Translations under genes and position numbers: made by a program
Notes under the pieces: model-generated
Database searches by the model: none
Told to the model about the DNA's origin: nothing
Seen by the model: only the letters and a program-made list of their open reading frames with translations
Assembly: GCA_027972325.1 (NCBI GenBank)
Contig: JAPMOS010000014.1
Location: 266,001 to 330,000 of the forward strand
Direction of reading: 5' to 3'
Length of the DNA stretch: 64,000 nt
Source of the DNA: Paratrimastix pyriformis
Taxonomy: Eukaryota > Preaxostyla > Paratrimastigidae
Shown here: positions 1 to 11,274 of the stretch, in pieces
Numbering within the stretch: position 1 is the first letter of the stretch
How the letters are laid out: each line of letters begins with the position of its first letter

Positions 1-36
1 TGCTCATCCCAGGGCTGCCAGGCGAGGGAGCTGGGG

Positions 37-2675
37 TCATGTGCAGCAGGGGCAGAGGCGCCGTGGGCGACCCGGCACCCGCAGGGGGTGGCGGGGGTGG
101 TGGCGGCGGGGGTGGTGGCGGCGGGGTGGTGGCGACGTGAACCCGAGGACGGTGGGCCGGTTTGGGGCCCTATGGGCCCGCATGGTGAATCCCACCCCGG
201 CCGGATCCTCGGCCATGCCCTCGACAATGGGCGACGGGGCCACGGGGGCCGCCCGTGGCCGGCCGATCTGGACGGGCCGGTGCACGAAGAGCAGCTCAGG
301 GCGCAGGGGCGGCGGGGGCGGGATGGTGTTGGCCGGGGGGCACAGGGCCGCGGGGGGCGCGGGGATGGGCGGGGGCGGCGGGGGCGGCGGGGGTGGCAGG
401 GGCGAGCCGGGCGAGCTGGGCGACGAGGAGGCGGCCCCGAGGCCTGCAGCATACGTGGGGGGCGGCGGGCAGAGCGAAGAGAATGGACATGAGTGAACGC
501 CACACAACGCAATAAACTTGGCGTACAGAGCCACAAAAAGGGCACCCGGGGAGGGGAGGAGGAGAGGGGAGGGGCGTGCGGACGTGAAGGAGTGGCGGGG
601 CAGGGGCAGGAGCGGGCGGCGGGGCTCGTCGAAGGGGTTCGTGCTTGCCGCCAGGCTGGGCGCCTCCATCCGGGGCGGCGGCGGCGGCGGCGGGTCGAAT
701 GGGTTCGTGCTGACAGCACCCGGGGTCGGAGCGACAGGTGCGGGTGCGGGGGCCTGGGTCGGGGCGGCTGGGGTCTGTTGGGCGGAGAGCTCGGCGGCGA
801 TGGGCGAGGGCGCGGGGCTGGAGACGGTCTCAAAGAGCTTGCTCGGGCGCATCCGCATGAGGACCGTCGGGTAGGGGGCCGGCCCGGGGGGCGCCGGGGT
901 GGACGAGGTGAGCGGCGGGCACGGGGCCGGAGCGGGCGGTTGCTGGTGGTGGTGGTGGGGGTCGGGATGATCACCATGAACAGAGAAAACATGAGAGCAT
1001 AGCATGGCATCATCGCGAGCACATCCCACGGACGGTGTGGACATGGCAGGGTTCACATTTTGGTGTATGGCCATGGGCGGGAGGGGCGGGGGATGGCAGG
1101 GGAGGAGACGGACCGCTGGTGGCTGCGGGGGTGCCGACGCGAGGACGGACAGGGCCGTGGCAGCAGCCGCGAGGGCGTTCGCGGCCACGGCGGCGGCGGC
1201 GGCGCGCGGGGTTGGGGGAACATCCAACCGCAGGTCGGGTTGGGTGGGCGTGGTCGCAGGGGGCGTCGTGGCGGCGGCGGCGGCGGCGGCGGCCAGCAGG
1301 GGGGCAGTGCTTGTCGCGGGCTGGTCGGGGATGGACAGGGGCATGGGTATGGGCGGGCTGCGGCGGGGCACCAGCGGGGAGAAGATGGCGCTCGGCGAGC
1401 CGACCGCCACCACGGGCAGGGGCATGGTGGGCGAGCCGGCCATGGTTGGGGAGCCCAGGGGCATCGTGGCGGTGTTGGTGTTGGTGGGCGGGGACCGCAG
1501 GCCCATGGTGGGCGAGGTGGGGTCGCAGCCGGGCGGGGGCGGGCTGAGCAGGGCCCCGGGCGAGAGGGCCTGCCCGGGGAACTCGGCGCTGAGGGGCCGC
1601 TCCAGATGCAGCAGGCCCGGGGGAATACCGGCGGGTGGTGGCGGGTGGGCGGGCGGAGGGGACAGCATCTCCGAGGGCAGGGGAACCCGGGCCCGGGCGG
1701 GGCGGGCGCCCATGGCCCGTGCGGTGATGGTGCCCATCATGCGCATGTCCCGGTCGAACTGGGTGGTCTGTTCGGCGGCCAGCGAGTCCTCGGGGTCGTT
1801 CAGCCGCTCGAAGCACAGCCTGCCCAGGGTGCAGCCGAAGTCGCAGATCATGGCGGCCAGGCAGGTGGCCACCACGGCCAGGTTGTTCCGGTAGGTGGCC
1901 GAGAGGATGCCCTCCCAGATGAGGAAGTCCCGGAAGGCCATGACCAGCATGTCCGCCAGGAAGTTGGCCGTGCGGGTGGACAGGGTCGTGCACCGCCGGA
2001 TGCAGACGCGTTTGGTGGGGCAGCAGCAGGCGCACCCGCACCGTCGCAGCCACAGCCGGTACTGCTCGCGGCCCCGGGCGGTGGTGAAGAGCAGGTCGGC
2101 GTGGGCGCCGAACGAGAAGGCCGACAGGATGACCGCCCGGTAGAGGGGCGTCATGCAGCCGTGTTTCTTCCGGTCGGGGACGGGGGCCACGGCCGCCAGG
2201 TAGTACAGCAGCCAGAAGCCCAGCTCGGCGAAGAGGAACCCGACCATGAGGGGGCCCCCGTAGACCACCGTGGTCAGGGCGAAGCGGAACATGGAGACGG
2301 CCGTGCCGAAGAAGATGTACACCGTGCCCCGGACCAGCTCCCAGAAGGTGGAGACCTTCCGGCTGCGTACGTAATCACGCGCGTCCTGGCGGGCGTGTGT
2401 GTGTGTGTGTGGGGGGGTACATGATGCCGATGACGGATGCTGGTGGAATGAAATGACGACAGGATGGGATGGTTGGTGATGGAATGGTTGGTGATGGAAT
2501 GGTTGGTGATGGAATGGTTGGTGATGGAATGGTTGGTGATGGAATGGTTGGTGATGGAATGGTTGGTGATGGAATGGTTGGTGATGGAATGGTTGGTGAT
2601 GGAATGGTTGGATGATGGTGATGGTGATGCTGGTGATACTAATGACGACGAGATGACGATGATGTGAGAACTGAA

Positions 2676-2706
<31 letters not shown>

Positions 2707-5700
2707 GCACGGAGGGCGTGCCGACCTCATGGACGGCGGCCGAGAGGTAGCTTGCCAGGGCGAAGGAGAGCGAGGTCAGCGAGAAGACGAAGCTGACGAT
2801 GAGGGTCAGGTTGAACTGCTGCCCCCGCAGGATGACATACCCCGAGAGGAACGTCTGCGGCAGCGACTCCAGGATGGACTCGCCGATGCTCAGGTACCTA
2901 CACACGGCCACAGAGAGGCACAGCACACAGCGCACAGCAGCAAGCAGCAACAACACCAGCACGGACAGCGCGCACCACAGAGACACAATTGAAGGAGATG
3001 AGACAGGAGGCCCCAGTGCCGCCGCCGCCCAGACGACAAAACCACCGAAAGACAAGACAAGGCCAATATCCCCCCCCCCCCCCCCCCCCTGCCCCCACAC
3101 CCTGCACCCTGCCTCCCACACCCTGCCCCACCCCGGGGCGGTGCATAATGCCATGGGGACCTGAGCATATCATAGCTGGACGCCCCGGCCCGCTCGCGTG
3201 GGCCCGAGTCCTTGGTCTTGACGGCGCTGCTGGGGGTGTTCTCCTCGCGGGAGGCCTCCATCCGCTCCCAGTTGCCCCGGTGCTTCCAAATCACCTCCAG
3301 CGTCTCCATCTGGAAGCTGCACGGGCACAGAGAGTGACAGGCAGGTGGAAGAGAAGGGTGGTCAGCGATGATGATTGGATGATGATGATCGGATGATGAT
3401 CGGATGATGATCGGATGATGATCGGATGATGATCGGATGATGATCGGATGATGATCGGATGATGATCGGATGATGATCGGATGATGATCGGATGATGATC
3501 GGATGATGATGGATGATGCTGGATGCTGATGCTGGTGATGTTGCTGATGCCAAATGCTGATGATGCCTGGCGGTGGGAGGGGCGGACCCGATGCCGAGGA
3601 ACTGGATGGCCTTGCGGAGGCAGGAGCGGGAGCGGTGCAGGTAGGTGAAGATGAGCCCCGAGAAGACCATGTTCAGCACGATGCAGCCCAGGGTCAGCCC
3701 GAAGAAGGGCCACTGGGCGTTCTGCACGTACTGCACAAGCACCATCGCGTCTGCGGGGGGGGGGGGGGGGGGGGGGGGGGGCGCGGGCGGCCCGAAAGTG
3801 AGAGGGGGGTGAGTGGGCGTGGGGTGAGGGAGAGGATCTGGGTGGGGAGGCTGGTGCGCTGGCTTGGGCTCGCGAAGCGTGTGTGTGTCGTGTGCGTGTG
3901 TCTGCAGGTGCCGATGGAGGCAGTTATATGTGTCTGGGGGGCGGACCGGTGACGATATCGGCGGTGTTGAAACCCAAAATGCATGGATGGGCGGATGGAT
4001 GGGGGACGTGGCCGAGTGCGGACCGGTGACGATGTCGGCGGTGTTGAAACCCCCTCAAATGCATGGATGGAGCGTGCGTATGGGGGCAGTTGTATGTGTC
4101 TGTGGGGGCGGACCGGTGACGATATCGGCCGTGTTGAGGCCTGCCGAGACGAGCAGGGCCGCGATGCCCACCCAGCAGATGCCGCAGCAGGAGGAGTACT
4201 TCAGGGGCGAGATGCAGCCCACCTCGTCGTCTGTGCCGCCACCCCCGCCACCACCACCCCCCAGGCACGCCCAAAGGCATGGGACGATGAGGCGGGGGAA
4301 GGGATGAGGCGGATATGACCGGGGGACGAGGCGGAAATGACCGGGGGACGAGTGGGGGACGAGTGAGGGGATGAGTGGGGGGATGAGACGGCTGACCGGG
4401 GGATGAGACGATTATGCGGGGGATGGGGGGGAACAGACAGATGAGGCAGTCGATGGTGCGCCCCTTGAAGGGCCTCCCCTTCTGGGCGTCCCGTGCGGCC
4501 CGCACCAGCGAGGACATGGCCCCCATCGACGAGACTGCCCCACCCACCCACCCACCCCACCCGGCCGCCCCCCCGTCCCACAGCAGCAAGCGAGGTGAGG
4601 GTGAGCCGGGGCAGAACAAGCCGAGACAGGAAAATCAAGACGAGACGGCGCGATTGTGATTATGTGGCGCCGATGAAAGGGGGTTGGGTGGGCGAAGGAG
4701 GGGGTCGGGGCGGACCCTTGGCGCTGATCTCGGAGAGGGTCTTGTTGACCTTGAGGGCCTCCCGGAGGGCCGTGGCGCCGGGCTTCTCGAAGATGTTCTC
4801 TGCAGAGGCACCGCCCACCACCACGCGTCGGTCGGGTGATGGCCGGAGAATGGGCAATGGCGGTAAGGGTGGAGGGTGGGCCATGACGGGCAGATTTCAA
4901 GGTGTCGAGCACAAGAGGTCCATTGAGAGCGGGGGAGGGCAGGGAGGACGTGGAGGAGGGGCGGCCGAGGCGGGCGGCCGAGGCGGGGCGGACCGGAGAT
5001 GTCGAGGCGACGGAGTGTGGTCTGGGTCCGCAGGACGTCCGCCAGGCGAACCATCTTCTTGTCGTTGACGAAGGTGCCTGCCCGGGGGTGGAGGGTGGGA
5101 CGGGTGGATGGCATGGAGGGCGGGATGATGGGGTGGAGGGAGGGAAGGATGGGATGTACCGGGGGGCGGGCGTGGGGGTGGCGGACATCTGAGGCCGAGG
5201 AACTGCAGGGCGGTGGTCAGCCGAAGGCCCTCGGCCAGGCTGGCGAAGGCCATGTCGTTGATGCTGTTCCGGCCCAGGTCCAGCCAGGAAAGCTGCGAGC
5301 CGGGGATGACCGCGTTCAGCTTGTGGGCCCTGCGCATGGTGTATTGCTCCCCGGGGCTCGGCTCGTGGGGCCCTAGGCGGGCCATCATGGGGTCGCCCGG
5401 CCGGATGGGGTTTGGTTGCACGAGACCGCCCGGGGCGGGGGCATCGGCGGGCGGGGGGGGCAGGGAGGTGGCCAGGGAGACCCCGCCCAGGAGGTTGGTC
5501 GGGGCGGGCATGAGGGGCATCGGGATGGGGCCGCCCCCGGGCGCGCCTCCGAGGGGCCCGTGCTGGTTCATCCACCGCTGGATGAACACCTCGTCGGGCC
5601 GCAGGAGCCCCTTCAGGTTGGCGAAGACAAGGCCCGTCTCTGTTCGGAGGGGGGGGGGGGGGGGGGGTGGAGTGGAGGATGAGGGGATAGCCCCGGATGG

Positions 5701-6935
5701 GGTGGTGGTTGCCAGAGGGCATGACCGCGAGGCGGCGCTCAACCGGAGTGGACGGGGAGGCGAGGCGAGACGGGAGGGAGAGATCCACCACCCTTCCAAC
5801 CCGGGAACTCCGGGAACCTGACGGGCAGGTGGCATGTGCACGGGCAGGCGCACGGGCAGGGAGGATGAGGAGCAGGATGGGGCATGATCAACATGGCCTG
5901 TGTACGTATGGAACAAAGGGACTGATCAATCCATCGGATGGGAAGGGGAGGCGGGGGTGGCGGGCGGGACCGAAGAGGCTCAGCTGGCGGATGGAGCGCG
6001 ACCGGCGCACCCCGGCCACGATCTTCGACACGCCCTCGTCCACCAGCGGGTTGCCCGACAGGTCAAGCGCCGTCACTTGGTCTGCGGCCCGCCAGAACCA
6101 CATCGCAAGAGGCGCGTGGTGGGATGATGAGGGGGTGGGGGGGGGGGGGGGAGGGGGATGGGGGGACGCCGACGGACCCTGTGCGATCAGGTCCCTGAGA
6201 AGGGCCACCCCGTCCCCGGGCAGGGCAGGCGGGTACTCGGACGAGTCGATCGAGGCCCCCGCAGCCGCAGCCGGCTTGCGGGCGAAGGCCGACGGGTCCG
6301 CTGGGCGGGCGGGACGGGGCGAGAGATGATTAGGGACGAGACGGCGGAACAGCAGATACAAATTGATGGGACCGCGTGCCCCGGGGGAGAGCAGACCATG
6401 CTTGAGGGTGGTCTCACCCTCCCAGCGCGGGGTTTGGAACCCCGTCAGCACCCCCTTGCCGAGCATGTTGTCGCGCAGAATAAATTTGTGCAAGTACAGC
6501 GGCTGTTCCCGCAGGATTTTCTGGGGGTGTCGGCGCGGCCGGCAAGGGCGATGAGCGGACAAGCGGGGAAAAGATGGTGGCCAGACATCACACATCATTG
6601 CCAGGCTCTCGTCGTTTAGCCCCGTGTCCGTGAGGTCGATGATCCTGCGGGGAGGAAAGATGTTTGCTGAGTGCGGGTGGTGGGCTGTGGCGGACCGAAG
6701 GTAGGAATCAGCGTGGAAGATTGGGAGCAATTGTTTCATGATCTCTGGGGTAACTGGGGTGTGTCGGATGCCGAACTGCGGAAAGAACGCGAAATGAGCC
6801 CGCGTGGGACGGAAAGAAACATGCCTTGATCAACGAATTCATCCGGGCAATCCCGGCCGCAAGGGTGCTTACAAGCTTTGGGACCAACTTAACACGCTCC
6901 ACCAACACTTCGACCACCGTGGGATCCCGTGCCAT
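37..6935 (-). CDS. LRR protein fused to XK-related (XKR) membrane protein
   Basis: The N-terminal part carries ribonuclease-inhibitor-type leucine-rich repeats, seen as LSWLDLGRNSIND, VTALDLSGNPLVDEG and IIDLTDTGLNDES in exons between about 4714 and 6660. The C-terminal part is a multi-pass membrane protein resembling XK-related proteins, whose animal members include phospholipid scramblases. Its exons include 4114-4230 (NTADIVT), 3598-3750 (AQWPFFGLTLG), 3161-3316 (METLEVIWKH), 2726-2897 (LESLPQTFLSGY, like the XKR E..PQ..LQ.Y motif) and about 1110-2395 (two or more membrane segments), followed by a long Pro/Ala-rich tail. The LRR exon ends at a GTCCGC donor near 4713, and the next possible acceptor, near 4533, joins in phase to the XKR exon with no stop, so one fused protein is the best reading. 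The first ATG after the 5' acceptor is at 6935. An upstream exon is possible. Two separate genes, with XKR starting at 4526, remain an alternative. Confidence 0.6.
2468..2611. repeat. 15-bp minisatellite in XKR intron
   Basis: About nine to ten tandem copies of a 15-mer (GGTTGGTGATGGAAT) lie inside the intron 2396-2725 of the LRR-XKR gene. Because the unit is a multiple of three, it creates spurious open frames on both strands. Confidence 0.95.
3381..3510. repeat. 11-bp tandem repeat in XKR intron
   Basis: Around eleven near-perfect copies of CGGATGATGAT lie between the exons 3161-3316 and 3598-3750 of the LRR-XKR gene. Confidence 0.9.
3941..3975 (-). promoter_or_regulatory. Duplicated candidate splice donor
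   Basis: This is the most downstream (minus strand) of three copies of the ADIVTG/GTCCGC junction. If used, the transcript would carry extra intronic sequence. Confidence 0.4.
3941..4141 (-). repeat. Triplicated exon end plus splice donor
   Basis: Three near-identical copies begin at 3941, 4018 and 4108. On the minus strand each reads as the end of the exon encoding NTADIVT followed by a GTCCGC donor. The copy at 4108 is joined to the real exon 4114-4230. The two downstream copies lie in the intron and also share flanking sequence (ATGCATGGATGG and a TGTGTCTG box). Confidence 0.8.
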
Positions 6936-7144
6936 TCGGTGAATATAATCGAAATCAGACTCCTTGGACAGAACTACGAGAAAATGGAAAAACGAGTGCC
7001 CAAAAATCAGACTAATCGCCTTCCCCCCCTCGGCCTTCTTGGAAGATGCTTGGAACTGCAAGATGAAGACAGAAAGAAACGGAAAAGATAGAAAGAAAGG
7101 ACAGGGTTGAAAACCCTACCACCCGCAGCTTTTTTGGTTCGTTT
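6936..7144. promoter_or_regulatory. Divergent promoter region, LRR-XKR / PRPP synthetase
   Basis: This gap separates the first ATGs of two head-to-head genes. On the minus strand it holds an open stretch of the LRR-XKR 5' region, preceded by an acceptor (CTTGCAG near 7055). Any shared promoter is therefore probably within 7060-7144. No clear TATA box was seen. Confidence 0.35.
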
Positions 7145-8023
7145 ATGGCCACACAGCCCGCCACGCAGTCCACTGTGCTTCCATCCCCGCCTGGTGTTGT
7201 CTCTCTTCGCCCTGTCGCGTCTGAGCGTCGTTGTGAGCTCTTGGTGTACACCTACCCCTCCGCTCGCCCCCTCTTCGATGCCCTGATGCGGACTCACGCT
7301 GGGTCGTCCACAATTCCCACCCGCGAGGCCAAGTGCGATTGGGGAGAGTTTGAGACTGGCTGGCCTAACATCCATTTTGGTTCGTATTATTTCGATAATT
7401 TTTCTTGACGCCCAGAATTTAGAGGCGGGTGATTCCATCTATGGGCGTCATGCTGTTTTTTTGACCTCGTTTTACAAGCCCACCAATATTTTCCAGCAAA
7501 TTAGCCTTGCCATTGCCCTTCCTCGTAATCATGTCAAGAGTCTGACTGTTGTGGTTCCTTTCTTCGGTCCTGGCACAGTCTGTGACATTCTGCACAACAC
7601 GACATTTTTTTCTTGCTTCTCGCCTGCCATAGATGGAGCGTGTTGAAGAAGAGGGTGTTCTCGCCTCGGCCGAGACCATGGCCAAGATGCTGTCGGCCCC
7701 CATGCCCCTGACCAGCAGCGGCCCCACGACCATCATCATCTACGATATTCACGCACTCCAGGAACGGTTCGTCCTTTTTTTCACCTTTCGTTCCGGCCTC
7801 ACGGTCTGCCTCTCCGCAGGTTCTACTTCACGGATAATGTGCGGGTGCTGCTTGTGTCGGCAATCCCGACCCTGATGTCCTACATCAAGCAGGACGGCCG
7901 CAAAACTGTCCTGGTCTTCCCCGATGATGGAGCTGCGAAGCGCTTCGGCAAACGGGTCACGCTGCCTTACCTCGTCTGCGGCAAGGTCCGGTGGGCGGGG
8001 CTCTCCAACCGGTGAGTGCTGAC

Positions 8024-8060
<37 letters not shown>

Positions 8061-8634
8061 GACAGGTCCGCGAGCGTGACGAGCGGTTCATCCGCATTCT
8101 GGACGGCAACAACATCGGGCTGGACACCTCCAAGCTGCGCCTGCGGGCCACCGATCCCGACGTGGGCTCGATCTTCACCGAGGAGGACCGTGATGCCCAG
8201 TTCCTCATCGTGGACGATCTCTGGTCTGCCCCGGTACCCCCCCGCTCGCCCGCCTCATCGGTGCGCTCGGGTGGGTAGCAACTCCGGTGCGACGCTGGTT
8301 CGCTGCGCGGAGGCCCTCCGCCTGAACGGGGCCCGCCGCATCAACGCCTACTGCACCCACGCCGTCTTTGGGAATGATTCGTGGCGCAAGTTCACCGAAG
8401 GCGGCCAATGGCACGACGTCTTTGACCGCTTCATCGGTCTGTGAACAGTCGCCAGGCGTGCCATTAGGCTGACGTTTTGTGGTCCTGGGTCCCGCAGTGA
8501 CGAACACCATCGTCGAGACGACCGAAAAGCTCAAGGGGACGGCGCCGTTTGTGGTGCTGGATATCACTCCCGACCTGTGGAACCACCTGACCTGCATGGT
8601 CGACTCATACGAGGGCAACGCCACCACCCACTAA
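7145..8634 (+). CDS. Ribose-phosphate pyrophosphokinase (PRPP synthetase), plant class II type
   Basis: The enzyme makes 5-phosphoribosyl diphosphate from ribose 5-phosphate and ATP for nucleotide synthesis. Motifs in order include [43 protein letters not shown] and the PRPP-binding loop VDDLCNSGATL. These match phosphate-independent class II enzymes of plants better than class I. Homology fixes seven exons: the introns include 7578-7632, 7767-7819, 7986-8065, 8224-8278 and 8437-8497, plus one near 7380-7422. Donors are GTTCGT, GTCTGT, GTTCGT, GTCCGG, GTCTGC and GTCTGT. The third-last intron holds a 32-nt T run before its acceptor. The start at 7145 is the first ATG and the gene ends in TAA. 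It is head-to-head with LRR-XKR and tail-to-tail with the SBDS gene. Confidence 0.9.
8028..8059 (+). repeat. Poly-T tract
   Basis: About 32 T lie just before the acceptor of the third-last PRPP synthetase intron, serving as an extreme polypyrimidine tract. Confidence 0.9.
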
Positions 8635-8769
8635 ATATCCGGTGTTGTGTTTTTTGCTTTGTAATGGCTTTTCACTCGTTTTGTAAATGACACCTTTCCG
8701 ACGCACGATCCCCAAGTCTTCTCTCGGCCAAAAAGAATCTGGCTTCTTCTTCTTCTTTCTTCCCGTCGT

Positions 8770-9489
8770 TTAACGTTCCAAGAATCCCTTGGATTCCTTG
8801 ACGCCAATCGAGAGGCTCTGGAGAAGATAGGAGTGGACGATGATTCGTCAAACGGAGGAGTGCGGACCTTTCTGCGTTTAATCACCGACGGGTTGGGGAG
8901 AGTGCCACCGAGGGTCGTGGGTGCGTGCCCCCGGAAGATCTTGTCGCCCTCCTTCATTTCCCGTCTCATGCGGCGCGCGTGTTCCACGAGACGTTTTGCG
9001 AGGGTTTTGGGTTCAATGTCCTTCTTCTCGGCCGAGGTGAGTTGGATCTCGCCTGGAAAAACGAGAAAAGTGTTCGAAAAATCGGGAGGTGGGACGAGGG
9101 AGACCTTCGCGCAGGATGCGCTCAAGGCGTTCGCGGTGATTGCGAGTTTCGAAGACATTTTCGAGGTTGCCTGCCCGATAACCGTTATTTGCGTCGTCAT
9201 AGATCGTATCGCTCACGAGGGCGTCTTCCAGCCTAACCTCTCCGCGCCTGTAGCGGAGAGCATCCCCTGCATTCACCAGCACCTGATAGCGATCATGGCC
9301 AATATGAAGGGTGACCACTTGAGCTGGGACGTCAAAGCGCTTCCCTGTGACGACACGCAATAATAAAAGGTTGAGATATCAGGAGATGTGCCAGCAGTGG
9401 GTTTGTCCTTCAAACATACCGAACTGGTGCTTGTGCCGTTCTCCCTTTTCTTCCTTGGCCTTGGTTTCTACCATGCGAAAATTCGACAT
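8770..9489 (-). CDS. SBDS-domain protein (ribosome maturation factor-like)
   Basis: Four exons encode about 180 residues. The N-terminal half matches the SBDS/Sdo1 FYSH domain: GKRFDVPA, YRRGEVRLEDALVSDTI, DANNGYRAGNLENVF and ILREGEIQLTSAEK. A shorter second region (LPNPSVIKRR) resembles the start of SBDS domain II. SBDS helps remove eIF6 from 60S subunits. Introns use GTATGT (first), GTCTCC (9051-9103) and GTCCGC (8818-8867). The protein ends at TAA, far short of the roughly 250 residues of typical SBDS, so domain III is missing. It could be a divergent SBDS paralogue and not the main factor. It is head-to-head with the radical SAM gene. Confidence 0.6.
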
Positions 9490-9604
9490 GGGCGGCGGGT
9501 TGAAGGGTCCTTTGAGTGGTGTTTTGGCTTGAGGGTTTTTTGCCTGCGCTGTGGCGGTTCTGAAATGCCTGCGGTTTGTTTTCCCCCAGGTTCTTGAATT
9601 CCGT
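9490..9604. promoter_or_regulatory. Divergent promoter region, SBDS / radical SAM
   Basis: A 115-bp gap lies between two divergent start codons. A shared promoter is inferred from spacing alone; no motif was recognised. Confidence 0.35.
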
Positions 9605-11176
9605 ATGTCATTTGCTCGCTTCTCTTTTTCGGAGCCCCTCAGCTTCCAGCACGAAAACCGGAGTCAAGGAGGAAGGGGCAGAGGACGTGGACGTGGACGA
9701 CAACAGCAAGGCTCGAGCTGTGACGATGAAGATGCCCGGGCGGGCGCCTTTTGCTATCCTGAACAGATCCCCATACCCCTGTACGGTTCGAGACCGCGTG
9801 CACCACCGCCACCTCCTTCCGCAACCTCAGTGCCAAACATATTTTCATACCAAGCCCCGACACCGCCTCCAACTGCGCATGTTGCCCCACTCACCCCTTC
9901 AATACCGATCCAGTTTCCAATCCGCCCCTTCGAACGGGCTGCCCAGATGGAAGGCCTTTTAATGAGTAGCGAAGGTTCCCGCAAGTACCATCGATTTCGT
10001 CTGAATGGAGGCATGAGTTCCGCAGAGACTGTGGGATGCCCACTCCTTTGTGCCTATTGTTTCAACTATGCCCGAAATTCCCACCCTGAGGCCGCCGGTG
10101 AACTGTACTCACCGCAGCAGGTCGCCGATCGGCTGCTCCAAATCGCACAGGAAAACCGCCTCCACAAGTTCAGAGTCAGCGGGGCGGAGCCAATCCTCGG
10201 TCGGCCCTTGCATGCGGCCTCTTCCCCTCACCGAGTTTCTATGCCCCGTCCTTCGGCTAGGTCATGCCTCCCTTAGGCACCTCCTACAGGTTGAGCAGGC
10301 TATCTTTGCCCGCGACCCCGTGGCCCATCTTGTCGTCGAGACCAACGGGCTGCTGCTTGGCTACGACAGCACGCTCTTGCAGGCCTTTCTCGATGGCCAG
10401 AGTCGCCTGCGCGCCGAGGGACACTCAGGTCGGCGGGCATGAGGGCTTTCCCCAGTCATCATCCCCTGCCACTGCGCCCTTCGTTTTGATCGCCGTTGCA
10501 GGGACGCTCTCTGTGCGGGTCTCGATCAAGGGGGCGACGCCGGCCTCCTTCGAGAAGATCACCGGGGCCACGGCTTCGGCCTTCCAGTACCCCGTGCGCG
10601 CACTGCAGGCCCTCCAGAAGGCAGGGGTGGACGCCACCCCGGCTGTGATGGTCGCGAATTTCCTCCGCATCCGGGCCAGAGACAGGGGGGGAGGGAAGGG
10701 GGGGGGGGGGGGGGGGGGGGCGAATCTTCCGCTGATTTCTCATCGTCTCTATTTCTGTTTCTCCGCCGATTCTCCGGGCGCGTGGTGGTCATGACCAGTG
10801 TGATATCCACACTGACCATGACCTCGAGGACATTCACGCCCTGCTCGCCATCCGCTCGGGGCTGGCCTACTCCTTGGCAGCCCCCACGGGCGCTCCGCCA
10901 GGCTTTGGCGGCACCTCGTCTGGACACCAGCCGGCCGGTCCCGCAGCCCGGGGACCAATGGATTTCGTCGACCGGAACGGGGCTCCCCTCGAGATCGAGA
11001 GACTCGACCGGTCTGCCTCTCCATCCCTTCGAGCCCTGACCGGTGGGTGGGTGTGCGAGTCTTCGTTCGCGACATCGGTCGGCTTTGCCCCTTGGTGTCC
11101 CCGGCGCAGGATCCCCTTCATCATGGCCAACCTGGACGCCCGCGGGGTGGCTGTTGCCCGTCCCCCAGCAAATTGA
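9605..11176 (+). CDS. Radical SAM protein (archaeal-like, function unknown)
   Basis: A Pro- and Gly/Arg-rich N-terminus of about 130 residues precedes a radical SAM core. The cluster motif is CPLLCAYCFN (CX3CX2C, binding the 4Fe-4S cluster and S-adenosylmethionine). It is followed by FRVSGAEPILG, VVETNGLLLGYD and LSVRVSIKGATPASFEKITGA, an order typical of uncharacterised archaeal and bacterial radical SAM proteins with a GGEP-like and an ETNG strand. Introns 10200-10260 and 10429-10501 have GTCGGC donors. The intron after about 10680 holds a G run, so the exon join to the final part (RNGAPLEIERLD) is uncertain, as is the stop at 11176. Substrate and pathway cannot be told. The ATG at 9605 is chosen as the first one after the divergent gap. 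Confidence 0.7.
10697..10720 (+). repeat. Poly-G tract in sense strand
   Basis: A G run of about 20 lies within the third radical SAM intron. Unlike most introns in the window, the run is G and not C on the sense strand, so either the exon model or the sequence here deserves care. Confidence 0.7.
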
Positions 11177-11274
11177 CTTTCCGACCGGTAATGGCACAAC
11201 AACCGTGTGTTCTCTGCTGGAGAACGGCGAGGGGGAGGGGCCGAAGCATCCATGGACAGATAGATGTTGGCGGC

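Noticed and set aside
3381-3510. 11-mer array considered as an origin iteron set
   Set aside because: It is intronic, has no AT-rich unwinding element beside it, and resembles the other intron satellites.
7419-7752. Minus-strand frames over PRPP synthetase
   Set aside because: Antisense to a well-supported gene, with no homology.
8631-9200. Longer minus-strand reading of the SBDS gene running to 8631
   Set aside because: A GTCCGC...CAG intron at 8818-8867 removes the basic low-complexity tail. The unspliced reading would also overlap the PRPP synthetase stop.
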